Assembly: GCA_017509375.1 (NCBI GenBank)
Contig: JAFWPT010000111.1
Span: forward strand, 1-15,051
Length of the DNA stretch: 15,051 bases
Reading direction: 5' to 3'
Source of the DNA: Bacteroidales bacterium
Lineage (GTDB): Bacteria; Bacteroidota; Bacteroidia; Bacteroidales; UBA932
Below are positions 1 through 6,856 of this stretch, one piece after another. The notes below the pieces were generated by a model. That model saw only the letters and a program-made list of their open reading frames with translations. It had not been told where the DNA came from and ran no database searches. Position numbers and translations under genes: made by a program. The stretch's first letter is position 1. Each line of letters opens with the position of its first letter.

Positions 1-1
1 A

Positions 2-397
2 CGTGATCACCACGACGTATCCGGCACCGATTCCCCTTTCCGCGAAACCTCCAATATCTACGACGGCTCGCAGTTTACTGCCGATATGGCGGTGCAGAAC
101 GTTATAGGAGATTCTTTCCGCGGAGCCACATGGGTGTCTATCCACAACGGTGGCGGCGTGGGCTGGGGAGAAGTTATCAACGGTGGTTTCGGAATGGTAA
201 TCGACGGTTCTGACGATTCTGCCCGGCATATTCGCGAAATGCTGTTCTGGGACGTCAACAACGGCATCGCCCGTCGCAGCTGGGCCCGCAATGAAGGCGC
301 CCGGGCTGCGATAGAACGGCAGATGGCCCGCACCCCGCTGCTTCGCGTCACCCTACCCAATATTGCAGACGATTCCTTGATAAACTCAATACTATGA
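2..397 (+). CDS. hutU: Urocanate hydratase (urocanase), 3' part only
   Basis: This is the C-terminal 131 codons of urocanase, the NAD+-dependent cytosolic enzyme that hydrates urocanate to 4-imidazolone-5-propionate in histidine breakdown. The frame is open from the first complete codon at base 2, so the gene starts upstream of the window. What can be seen is the conserved C-terminal block: RDHHDVSGTDSPFRET, then MAVQNVIGDSFRGATWVSIH, then the glycine-rich NGGGVGWGEVINGGFG, followed by a helix-rich tail ending in INSIL. The long form of the family (about 660-680 residues, common in Bacteroidota) carries this type of ending, so I infer that form here, but the missing part hides the full length. 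The stop codon TGA overlaps the hutH start in an ATGA, which points to translational coupling inside one hut operon. Nothing looks damaged. Confidence 0.95.
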   Translation, partial: RDHHDVSGTDSPFRETSNIYDGSQFTADMAVQNVIGDSFRGATWVSIHNGGGVGWGEVINGGFGMVIDGSDDSARHIREMLFWDVNNGIARRSWARNEGARAAIERQMARTPLLRVTLPNIADDSLINSIL

Positions 398-1881
398 CAC
401 ACTACATTTCCGACAAGAAACTGAGCCTGGAACGGCTTAAAGACATAATCGAAAACCACGAAAACATCCAGCTTTCACCAGCTTCCGTGGCGGCTATTGA
501 AAAATGCCGCAAGTACTTGGACGACAAGACTAAAGACTCCGACCAGCCGCTCTACGGCATCACTACCGGTTTCGGCTCGCTCTACAATGTCACCATACCT
601 GAGAAGGACCTTTCCCAACTCCAGCACAACCTGGTGATGTCCCATGCCTGCGGTACGGGACCGACCGTGCGACCGGAGATAGTGAAGTTGATGCTCTTTC
701 TGAAGGTGCAGAATCTCTCGTATGGATATTCGGGAGCGCAACTTACTACGGTACAGCGGCTTATAGATATGTTCAACAACGATGTGCTGCCGGTGGTATA
801 TAGCCAGGGCTCGCTCGGAGCTTCCGGTGACCTGTCTCCTCTGGCGCACCTTAGCCTGCCGCTCATAGGTATGGGAGAGGTGTTGTACAAAGGGAAAGTG
901 AGGGACGCAGCCGATGTCTGGGCGGAGCTTGGCTGGGAGCCCATACGTCTTCAGTCGAAAGAAGGGCTTGCCTTGCTGAACGGGACCCAGTTCATGAGTG
1001 CTCATGCCGTGTGGGCCATACTCAAGAGTATGCGCCTTTCCCGCTGGGCCGACCTGATAGGAGCTATGTCGCTTGATGCTTACGACGGCCGCATTGAGCC
1101 GTTCCTGCCGCTGACTCACCATCTGAGGGCGCACACGGGGCAGATAGATACCGGACGCCGTTTCACTGCGATATTGGCCGGAAGCGAAATAATCAAGCGC
1201 CATAAAGACCATGTACAGGACCCCTACAGCTTCCGCTGCATCCCTCAGGTCCACGGAGCGGTAAAAGACAATATCATGTACGTCAAGTCGGTGATAGAGA
1301 ACGAAATAAACTCCGCCACAGACAATCCCAACATTTTCCCGGATGAGGATATGATTATTTCCGCCGGCAACTTCCACGGCGAACCCATAGCTATCCCCAT
1401 GGACACGCTGGCTATAGCAATGTCAGAGCTGGCCAGCATCTCCGAGCGACGCACCTATCAGCTCATCCACGGCCTTCGCGGCCTGCCTAAGTATCTGGTG
1501 GCCAATCCCGGGCTCAACAGCGGCTTCATGATTCCCCAGTACACCGCCGCCTCTATAGTGAGCCAGAACAAGGGGCTCTGCTGGCCGGCTTCCTGCGATT
1601 CCATCCCTTCATCCCAGGGGCAGGAAGACCATGTGAGCATGGGGTCCAATTCCGCTACCAAACTTGTCAGGGTCGTGGATAATGTCGAGACCGTGCTTGG
1701 AATCGAACTGTTCAATGCCGCACAGGCCCTGGAATTCCGCCGCCCGGCCAAGACCTCGCCTACGCTGGAACGTATCTTCGAAGCCTTCCGGGAGGAGGTT
1801 CCGTTCATCGATAATGATACCTACATGCATCCGCTCATTGAGCGTTCCGTGAAATTCCTCAGCCGCGAAGAATTCCTATGA
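394..1881 (+). CDS. hutH: Histidine ammonia-lyase
   Basis: Cytosolic enzyme for the first step of histidine catabolism: non-oxidative removal of ammonia from L-histidine to give trans-urocanate. The 495 residues match the usual length of about 500. The Ala-Ser-Gly triad that cyclises to the MIO cofactor is at residues 143-145 in the block GSLGASGDLSPLAHLSLPL. The catalytic Tyr is at residue 54 in YGITTGFG, and LLNGTQFM (residues 194-201) supplies the conserved Asn. The later motifs SATDNPNIF, SAGNFHGEP and SSQGQEDHVSMG are all present. The start is fixed by the ATGA overlap with the hutU stop, and the stop overlaps the hutI start in the same way, so the three genes are probably read from one transcript with coupled translation. 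It acts before hutU in the pathway although it is encoded after it. Confidence 0.97.
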   Translation: MTHYISDKKLSLERLKDIIENHENIQLSPASVAAIEKCRKYLDDKTKDSDQPLYGITTGFGSLYNVTIPEKDLSQLQHNLVMSHACGTGPTVRPEIVKLMLFLKVQNLSYGYSGAQLTTVQRLIDMFNNDVLPVVYSQGSLGASGDLSPLAHLSLPLIGMGEVLYKGKVRDAADVWAELGWEPIRLQSKEGLALLNGTQFMSAHAVWAILKSMRLSRWADLIGAMSLDAYDGRIEPFLPLTHHLRAHTGQIDTGRRFTAILAGSEIIKRHKDHVQDPYSFRCIPQVHGAVKDNIMYVKSVIENEINSATDNPNIFPDEDMIISAGNFHGEPIAIPMDTLAIAMSELASISERRTYQLIHGLRGLPKYLVANPGLNSGFMIPQYTAASIVSQNKGLCWPASCDSIPSSQGQEDHVSMGSNSATKLVRVVDNVETVLGIELFNAAQALEFRRPAKTSPTLERIFEAFREEVPFIDNDTYMHPLIERSVKFLSREEFL

Positions 1882-3317
1882 TAATATACAACATAGGGGA
1901 GCTGGTGGGGATAGTGCCCGCAGGCGTGTTGCGTAAGTCCGGTGCTGAGATGGCCGTGACCGGCAGCATCAAAAACGCCTGGCTGCGCATCGAAGACGGC
2001 CGTATCGCCGCCTTTGGCCCCATGAATACCCTTAACTCGGGGGATAGTAGTCGGAGACCGGTTCCACCTCCGGCGTCCATTGACGCCGCAGAATTATCAT
2101 CGGCAGGGGGTTTCGGGGGGAACGCCCCCCGTGCCCCTGGGGGCAGCTGCGAAGCAGCGGGGGATAGTAGTCGGAGACCGGCGGAAGCCGGTGTCGGGGG
2201 GAACGCCCCCCGTGCCCCTGGGGGCAGCTGCGAAGCAGCGGGGGATAGTAGTCGGAGACCGGTCCCACCTCCGGCGTCAATCGACGCCGGAGGTGGAACC
2301 GTCTTGCCCTCATTCTGCGACCCCCACACCCATATCGTCTATGCCGGCAGCCGTGAAAACGAATTCCTGGACAAAATCGAAGGCCTTAGTTACGAAGAAA
2401 TAGCAGCCCGGGGAGGCGGCATTCTCAACTCGTCCGATTTGCTGCACGACACTTCGGAAGACGATCTCTATGATCAGTCGATGGTACGGGTGCGGGAAAT
2501 GATGGCTAAAGGCACCGGGGCCATAGAGATAAAGAGCGGATACGGCCTCAATCCTGCAGACGAAATGAAGATGCTGCGCGTCATCAAGCGCATACGGGAG
2601 AGCGTGCCTGCCCTTGTACGTTCCACTTTCCTGGGCGCACATGCAGTAGGGCGCGGCTACACCCATCAGGCTTATGTGCAGGAAGTTATTGATATGATGC
2701 CGGAGGCCGCTGGGCTGGCTGATTTCGTAGATGTGTTTTGCGATGAAGGATTCTTTACGCCGGAAGATACGTCCCGTATCCTCGCAGCCGGCCTTGCATT
2801 CGGATTGCGCCCGAAGATTCACGCCAACGAGCTGGCCGTGAGCGGGGGAGTTGAGGTGGGCGTGCGCTGCAATGCGCTTTCGGTGGATCATCTGGAACGT
2901 ACAACCCGGGCACAGATCGAAGTGCTGAAAGGCAGCGGAACGATGCCCACGATGCTTCCGGGGTCTTCTTTTTTCCTTAGGATACCGTTCGGAGAAGCCA
3001 GGGCTTTCATTGAGGCTGGACTTCCGCTTGCCCTGGCATCGGACTACAATCCCGGTTCGTCGCCTTCCGGGGACATGAGATTTGTGATGGCGCTGGCCTG
3101 TATCCACATGCGGCTGACTCCGGTTCAAGCTTTCAATGCTGCTACCCTTAATTCCGCTTACGCTATGGGGGTGAGCGATACGCTCGGCTCCATTACAGCA
3201 GGTAAAACTGCTAACTTGATTATTACCAAACCCGGGTGGAACCTTACCAGGCTCGTGTACAACTATTCCACTCCGTATATCAGCAAAGTGATACTTGCCG
3301 GAAATGTTTGCAAGTAA
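1878..3317 (+). CDS. hutI: Imidazolonepropionase with in-frame repeat insertion
   Basis: Metal-dependent amidohydrolase of the cytosol that opens the ring of imidazolone-5-propionate to give N-formimino-L-glutamate, the third step of histidine breakdown. Core motifs are intact: HTH metal-ligand pair at H150 and H152 (CDPHTHIVYAGSRE), IEIKSGYG, FLGAHAV, VFCDEGFFT, H315 in KIHANELAVSGG, H338 in SVDHLE, and D389 in ALASDYNPGS. The protein is 479 residues, whereas the family usually has about 400-420. The excess is at residues about 55-135, between GRIAAFGPM and DAGGGTVLPSF, where a linker of roughly 15 residues is expected. That stretch is low-complexity and repeated (GDSSRRP three times, GGNAPRAPGGSCEAAGDSSR twice), encoded by the nested DNA repeats listed separately. 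All repeat spacings are multiples of three, so the reading frame survives. I infer an enzyme that is probably still active with a long surface loop, because the insertion precedes the metal site and lies at the N-terminal beta-sandwich. Activity is not proven. Confidence 0.93.
   Translation: MIIYNIGELVGIVPAGVLRKSGAEMAVTGSIKNAWLRIEDGRIAAFGPMNTLNSGDSSRRPVPPPASIDAAELSSAGGFGGNAPRAPGGSCEAAGDSSRRPAEAGVGGNAPRAPGGSCEAAGDSSRRPVPPPASIDAGGGTVLPSFCDPHTHIVYAGSRENEFLDKIEGLSYEEIAARGGGILNSSDLLHDTSEDDLYDQSMVRVREMMAKGTGAIEIKSGYGLNPADEMKMLRVIKRIRESVPALVRSTFLGAHAVGRGYTHQAYVQEVIDMMPEAAGLADFVDVFCDEGFFTPEDTSRILAAGLAFGLRPKIHANELAVSGGVEVGVRCNALSVDHLERTTRAQIEVLKGSGTMPTMLPGSSFFLRIPFGEARAFIEAGLPLALASDYNPGSSPSGDMRFVMALACIHMRLTPVQAFNAATLNSAYAMGVSDTLGSITAGKTANLIITKPGWNLTRLVYNYSTPYISKVILAGNVCK
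2038..2088 (+). repeat. Outer repeat copy 1 (24-bp box plus inverted arm)
   Basis: The 24-bp box at 2038-2061 (core GGGATAGTAGTCGGAGACC) recurs exactly at 2158-2181 and 2239-2262. Here the box is followed by an arm, 2062-2088, that also follows the third box at 2263-2289. The two 51-bp outer copies (2038-2088 and 2239-2289) differ at only three bases and lie 201 bp (67 codons) apart. The arm bases 2060-2077 are the exact reverse complement of 2283-2300, which is native hutI sequence encoding DAGGGT. The box contains a GTAG followed by a small potential stem, TCGG-AGA-CCGG. All of it is read through as hutI codons (GDSSRRPVPPPASIDA). Confidence 0.95.
2113..2181 (+). repeat. 69-bp hairpin-rich repeat unit, copy 1
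   Basis: This 69-bp stretch is repeated identically at 2194-2262, with start-to-start distance 81 bp (27 codons). On paper it forms three perfect hairpins in a row: 2115-2130 (six G, loop AACG, six C), 2132-2145 (TGCCCC, loop TG, GGGGCA) and 2146-2158 (GCTGC, loop GAA, GCAGC). The 24-bp box follows directly, overlapping the last base of the third hairpin. The base composition, with runs of five or six G or C, is unlike the surrounding hutI coding sequence. The stretch has no stop in the hutI frame and encodes GGNAPRAPGGSCEAAGDSSR plus RP. Confidence 0.95.
2194..2262 (+). repeat. 69-bp hairpin-rich repeat unit, copy 2
   Basis: Exact second copy of the unit at 2113-2181, separated from it by the 12-bp spacer 2182-2193. 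The three hairpins are at 2196-2211, 2213-2226 and 2227-2239. Its 24-bp box (2239-2262) runs straight into the palindrome at 2261-2300. Exact identity of the two units, against a diverged outer arm, suggests either recent duplication or homogenisation by recombination. Confidence 0.95.
2261..2300. repeat. 40-bp near-perfect palindrome at insertion's right edge
   Basis: Bases 2261-2278 and 2283-2300 are inverted copies of each other with one mismatch in 18 and a 4-base loop (AATC). The right arm, GACGCCGGAGGTGGAACC, encodes the native hutI residues DAGGGT that precede the metal motif. The left arm belongs to the repeat cassette. Because the palindrome is in phase, both strands encode the same peptide, VPPPASIDAGGGT. 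The exact complement of the right arm also occurs at 2060-2077, so inverted copies flank the whole cassette. Confidence 0.93.
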
Positions 3318-3338
3318 CATGATAATCAATTAAATTTG
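3307..3338 (+). promoter_or_regulatory. Bacteroidota-type promoter for the beta-barrel gene
   Basis: A TTTG at 3307-3310 (inside the last codons of hutI) is followed after 20 bp by TAAATTTG at 3331-3338. This fits the Bacteroidota sigma pattern of TTTG, 19-21 bp, TAnnTTTG exactly at every fixed position. The start codon follows 17 bp after the -7 box, so the leader would be only about a dozen bases. It suggests that the gene at 3356 is transcribed separately from the hut operon. Confidence 0.72.
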
Positions 3339-3355
3339 CCGAAAAGAGAGTTTAT

Positions 3356-3904
3356 ATGAAAAGATTATTCGTACTCGTTAGCATTTTGATTTCTACAGGT
3401 CTTTCCGCCCAGATTCTGGGCAGACACCATATCGAGGCCGGTACCGGACTGGCAATCCCCAAGGAGTTGTTCTTTGCCAATCAGCTCACTGAAGCAAGTA
3501 CGGTAAATTTCTACGGAGAATACCGTTATGATATTACTTCCGCCTTTTCAGTCGGCGCCATGTATAATTTCGTTTTGCCCCATGAGGGAGCGGGCGAAAC
3601 GCTTAAGGTGATGACGGGTTCCCATACGCTCAACGCTCTGGCCGAGTATAAGTTCGGACCTTACGGACCTATGAGTTTCTTCCTGGGGCTCGGAGCCGGA
3701 GCACAGATGCGTTCCGTAACTACCGATGTCCAGTCTTCACTGGAACCTTACTACTGGAGCACGGACCTGCTGGTGCGAGCAGGACTCGAATTTTTCAAGC
3801 ATCTCAGGATTTCCGTGGGCCACTGCCACGATTTGTATTATCCCCTCAGCTTCCTGTCTCACGGCGCTCCATTCTATTATATCAACATAGGCTGGAGCTT
3901 CTAG
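3356..3904 (+). CDS. Small outer-membrane beta-barrel protein
   Basis: A 182-residue protein that I place in the outer-membrane beta-barrel class without assigning a named family. It opens with a Sec signal peptide (MKRLFVLVSILISTGLSAQ, likely cut after SAQ). The mature part alternates polar and aromatic residues as in membrane strands (VNFYGEYRYDI, FSVGAMYNFVL, HTLNALAEYKFG, SFFLGLGAGAQM, LRISVGHCHDLYY) and ends in FYYINIGWSF, with the terminal Phe typical of BAM substrates. The size suits an eight-stranded OmpA/OmpW/porin-like barrel. It follows hutI by 38 bp but has its own promoter. Whether it serves histidine uptake or is merely adjacent cannot be told from sequence. The role is therefore unknown. 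Confidence 0.8.
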   Translation: MKRLFVLVSILISTGLSAQILGRHHIEAGTGLAIPKELFFANQLTEASTVNFYGEYRYDITSAFSVGAMYNFVLPHEGAGETLKVMTGSHTLNALAEYKFGPYGPMSFFLGLGAGAQMRSVTTDVQSSLEPYYWSTDLLVRAGLEFFKHLRISVGHCHDLYYPLSFLSHGAPFYYINIGWSF

Positions 3905-3912
3905 GCAGAAAG

Positions 3913-3942
3913 AATCGTAAAAAACAGAAAAAATCGTAAAAA
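3913..3942. repeat. Direct repeat and A-tracts upstream of lipoprotein gene
   Basis: AATCGTAAAAA occurs at 3913-3923 and again at 3932-3942, a 19-bp period. Three A-tracts (3919-3924, 3928-3933, 3938-3942) are spaced about 9-10 bp, close to one helical turn, which would favour curved DNA. The block lies about 50-80 bp upstream of the possible -7 element of the next gene. A regulator site or an upstream activating sequence is possible; function is inference. Confidence 0.45.
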
Positions 3943-3975
3943 TGTGACGAAATCGGGGGCGGAAAGCGGCTGATT

Positions 3976-4001
3976 CTGCAGATAATTCTCTTTATTTGCA
4001 G
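3976..4001. promoter_or_regulatory. Inverted repeat overlapping a weak -7 element
   Basis: CTGCAGATAA (3976-3985) and TTATTTGCAG (3992-4001) are inverted copies with one mismatch and a 6-base loop. The right arm covers TTTATTTG at 3991-3998, which matches TAnnTTTG at five of six fixed positions; no clear -33 TTTG precedes it. The geometry suits an operator over the promoter of the lipoprotein gene at 4016, or a hairpin in its leader if transcription starts upstream. Which of these applies is not resolved. Confidence 0.45.
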
Positions 4002-4015
4002 CAAAAAGTTGCGCT

Positions 4016-5203
4016 ATGAAAACTTCAGTTGCGGTTTTTTCCGCTATCTTCTCAATCGTCTCCTGTACCTTGCTGGAGCCCCGCCTGTCTCTGGGCGAAC
4101 CTCGCTTCAACCACCACGGACAAGTCGTGGATTCTGCTCCGCACGATGTCAGGGAGAGAGCCGCTAAGGATACGGTGTTCCTGGTATCTGCGGTTAGTTT
4201 CCCAAATAGTTATGATTGGCAGAGGGACAGCGCCTTCGGCTCGGTGGCGTGCACTCTTAAACTGTTCCGTAACGGGAAATGCGTCCTGGACCTTCAGGCC
4301 GGTTCCGCATCCCGGATAGCGGTAGCGCCCGACATGCACCATTTCATAGGCTCTGCATTATTTACCGAGTTCTCCGATTATCGAGGCACCGTGGTAAAGA
4401 GGGACGGAGAATTGCTGGCAGAGTGGCCTGAGCCGGAAAAGCTGCTGGGCTTGCTTTACAAAGATGGCGAGCTACATAGTCTCGGCTTGTCAAGGGCTGG
4501 AGGATCAATTAATTACAGGCGTGATGGCCAGATAGTCCATATGGCTTCGGGCGCGGTTGCGTTTGGCGGCTTCGGAGCCGACACCTATGGGCAGCATGGT
4601 GCATTGTATGAAGACGAAGGAGATGTGTGTTTTGCATACAAGACACTATGGGACAAGCAACAGCAGGTGTTTTTTGTGCGGGACGGAGAGATTCAGAAGC
4701 GCAGCAGTCTGCAAGCGGCTGACATCCTGGACGCCAGGCTTTGGCACGGCCGTCCTATGGTTTTGTATAACCTCTTCGGGCAATCTTATCTGAATGACGG
4801 GGAGCACACAGGCTCTTTGTCTAGCTCGATGAACAGGGTGTGGGTTGAAGGGGGCATTACGGAGTATCAGGGAGGCATTGCCGTGGCCGGCTTCTTCAGG
4901 GACAGGCAAAACACCTTACGGGCAGGTGTGTGCCAGAATGAATGTTATGCCTTACTGGAGAACGGCACGTCTTATATCTATTGCGACGGAGAAGATGTGC
5001 TGGGGATGGCGGCGCCTCCAGCATGTTATTTCTTCCATCGAAACTGTGCTTTCCAGTTGGGTGACAAGCTTGCAAAAGTATTGACCCCTAAAGACAGCAG
5101 CAGCCTGGCTTACTTTGAATACGGCAGCAACAAGACAGAGTATAACTTGCACGGTTACCTTTCCGGAGTGACCGCCTTAGTAACGAACAGCGATGTTGAT
5201 TAG
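4016..5203 (+). CDS. Hypothetical lipoprotein, possibly beta-propeller-like
   Basis: I do not recognise the family of this 395-residue protein. The N-terminus is a lipoprotein signal (MKTSVAVFSAIFSIVSC) with the lipidated Cys at residue 17, so it should sit in a cell-envelope membrane. The start is the ATG that gives this signal. The body is rich in short strands and turns, with a recurring motif of one residue, then Arg/Lys/Asn/Arg, then Asp-Gly: KRDGELLAEW (about residue 129), YKDGELHSLG (about 149), RRDGQIVHMA (about 169), VRDGEIQKRS (about 222) and LNDGEHTG (about 260). Such spaced DG turns are usual in beta-propeller or WG-type repeat proteins, which is an inference only. Its 3' end overlaps the yifB start by 11 bases (5193-5203), so the two genes are probably co-transcribed, yet no functional link is evident. 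Confidence 0.8.
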   Translation: MKTSVAVFSAIFSIVSCTLLEPRLSLGEPRFNHHGQVVDSAPHDVRERAAKDTVFLVSAVSFPNSYDWQRDSAFGSVACTLKLFRNGKCVLDLQAGSASRIAVAPDMHHFIGSALFTEFSDYRGTVVKRDGELLAEWPEPEKLLGLLYKDGELHSLGLSRAGGSINYRRDGQIVHMASGAVAFGGFGADTYGQHGALYEDEGDVCFAYKTLWDKQQQVFFVRDGEIQKRSSLQAADILDARLWHGRPMVLYNLFGQSYLNDGEHTGSLSSSMNRVWVEGGITEYQGGIAVAGFFRDRQNTLRAGVCQNECYALLENGTSYIYCDGEDVLGMAAPPACYFFHRNCAFQLGDKLAKVLTPKDSSSLAYFEYGSNKTEYNLHGYLSGVTALVTNSDVD

Positions 5204-6758
5204 GATATACGGAGCCAAATGCACTGGTATTCAAGCAGAAAAAGTTACAGTTGAGGTGTGCGTCGACAGGGGAATCGGGATACACTTGGTGGGGCTTGCA
5301 GACGTTGCGGTAAAGGAGAGCCTGCTCCGCACCACTACTGCTCTCCAAGCTCTCGGGTACCGCATTCCGGGCAAGCGGATTGTGATTAATCTGGCGCCTG
5401 CTGACATACACAAGAACGGCAGCGGCTATGATTTGCCTATAGCGATAGGGGTTATAGCGGCAAGCGGACAATGCGAACTGCCTTATGCGGGGAACTATAT
5501 GATGATGGGAGAACTGGGACTGGACGGTAGTGTGAGGGAAATACCGGGCGGCCTGCCCTTCGCAGAACTATCCAGGCAGGAAGGATTCGACGGGATCCTT
5601 TTGCCTCTGGAGTCGGCCATGGAAGCGGCGGAGATTGCTGCCTTCAAGGTTTACGCTGTGCGTACGCTCACAGACGTGACCCGCATCTTGTCGGGAGAGC
5701 CGGGCGAGGATCTGCTGGTGCATAATACTCCGGAATACAATGAGATAGTGCATGGGGGCAAGCGGCCTTCGAGCAGGGATATTCCGGATTTCGCAGACAT
5801 AATAGGCCAGGAAGGAGCTAAGCGGGGCCTGGAAATAGCTGCAGCCGGGGCACACAACATTATGATGATCGGTCCTCCTGGTTCGGGAAAAAGCTCACTG
5901 GCAAAAGCCCTCACAGGTATCTTGCCGCCTATGAGCAGGGAGGAAAGCCTGATGACCTCCAAGATATTCAGTATTGCCGGAAAGGGTAAACTGCGCTACG
6001 GACTGATGAACACGAGGCCTTTCAGGGCGCCTCATTATTCAGCTTCCCTCGCGGCGATAATTGGAGGCGGGGCCGGAGATAACATTACTCCCGGCGAAAT
6101 CAGCCTTGCGCACAATGGCGTGCTCTTCCTGGACGAAGCTGCGCAAATGCCGCGGAGCGTCAGCGAGGCGCTCAGGGGGCCGGTGGAAGACCGCAAGGTG
6201 ACGATTTCAAGACTGAAAGCGAAGGTGGAATATCCTGCCTCTTTTATGTTGGTGATGGCTTCGAATCCTTGCCCGTGCGGCTATTGGGGCTCCGGAGACC
6301 GGTGTACCTGCACTCCTGCCCAGCGGATTGCCTATCTCTCCAGGCTAAGCGGCCCTATGATGGACCGTATCGATATACAGCTCAGCGTGCCTTGTCTTGC
6401 TGCCGGAGAACTTATCAAGCTGAAAGCCAGTGGGATAGCATCCGAGTCCAGCGAGGTGGTTGCGGCGAGGGTCGCGGCGGCCAGGCAAATCCAGATACGC
6501 CGCTTTAAGGGAGAGATGATTTATTCGAACGCCGAGATGAACAACAAGCAGATAGAGCGTTACTGCAGCCTTAGCGCCGAGTGCAGCGAGCTATTGGTGC
6601 AACTCATGGAGAGAATGGGCCTTTCCATGAGAGCCTACTTCCGAATAATCAAAGTGGCCCGCACCATCGCAGACCTTGCCGGCCAGGAAGAGATTCGCCC
6701 CGAGCACATATCCGAAGCCGCCTCCTACCGCTTCCTGGACCGTATGCCGGCTTTCTAA
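5193..6758 (+). CDS. yifB: YifB/ComM-family Mg-chelatase-like AAA+ ATPase
   Basis: A 521-residue cytosolic AAA+ ATPase of the YifB/ComM family (E. coli YifB is close to 500 residues). In Vibrio the ComM member is a hexameric helicase that promotes branch migration during natural transformation; its role in Bacteroidota is not settled. Domains in order: N-terminal ChlI-like fold (about 20-145, with GLADVAVKES and INLAPADIHKNGSGYDLPIA), the Mg-chelatase-type AAA+ core (about 190-395) with Walker A GPPGSGKS at 227-234 and Walker B VLFLDEA with D314/E315, then the cysteine-rich NPCPCGYWGSGDRCTC loop, the arginine-containing SGPMMDRIDIQL block, and the C-terminal helical domain (about 410-510). 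The start codon ATG lies within the end of the lipoprotein gene and gives the typical beginning MLIRIYGAKCTGI. All ATPase motifs look intact. Confidence 0.95.
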   Translation: MLIRIYGAKCTGIQAEKVTVEVCVDRGIGIHLVGLADVAVKESLLRTTTALQALGYRIPGKRIVINLAPADIHKNGSGYDLPIAIGVIAASGQCELPYAGNYMMMGELGLDGSVREIPGGLPFAELSRQEGFDGILLPLESAMEAAEIAAFKVYAVRTLTDVTRILSGEPGEDLLVHNTPEYNEIVHGGKRPSSRDIPDFADIIGQEGAKRGLEIAAAGAHNIMMIGPPGSGKSSLAKALTGILPPMSREESLMTSKIFSIAGKGKLRYGLMNTRPFRAPHYSASLAAIIGGGAGDNITPGEISLAHNGVLFLDEAAQMPRSVSEALRGPVEDRKVTISRLKAKVEYPASFMLVMASNPCPCGYWGSGDRCTCTPAQRIAYLSRLSGPMMDRIDIQLSVPCLAAGELIKLKASGIASESSEVVAARVAAARQIQIRRFKGEMIYSNAEMNNKQIERYCSLSAECSELLVQLMERMGLSMRAYFRIIKVARTIADLAGQEEIRPEHISEAASYRFLDRMPAF

Positions 6759-6856
6759 ACCACCTTAGAATGAGCACGGAAGCCCGACAGGCAAACCAGG
6801 AGTGCCGGAAGAACGGAAACGCGGAGTCAATTAATCTGATCCAGAAGCAACAAGCT

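Noticed and set aside
2038..2300. CRISPR array or attachment site explanation for the hutI repeats
   Set aside because: Only two or three copies, overlapping direct and inverted arms, coding throughout, spacers not of uniform length, no cas genes or integrase.
1859..2329. Opposite-strand open frame through the repeat cassette as a small gene
   Set aside because: The repeats are nearly stop-free in five of six frames, so openness carries little weight; no start context or domain was seen.
2310..3329. Long opposite-strand open frame across hutI
   Set aside because: No recognisable domain; it is the mirror of a conserved gene in a stop-poor GC-rich region. The same reasoning removes 475-1377, 8911-9771 and 11451-12269 on the - strand.
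6293..6302. Further copy of the 24-bp box (CGGAGACCGG) inside yifB
   Set aside because: Only 10 bases match, in a conserved coding motif (GSGDRC); coincidence is sufficient.
6759..6856. Bidirectional terminator between yifB and the GH27 gene
   Set aside because: No convincing stem-loop with a T-tract on either strand in the 98 bp; nothing else seen there.
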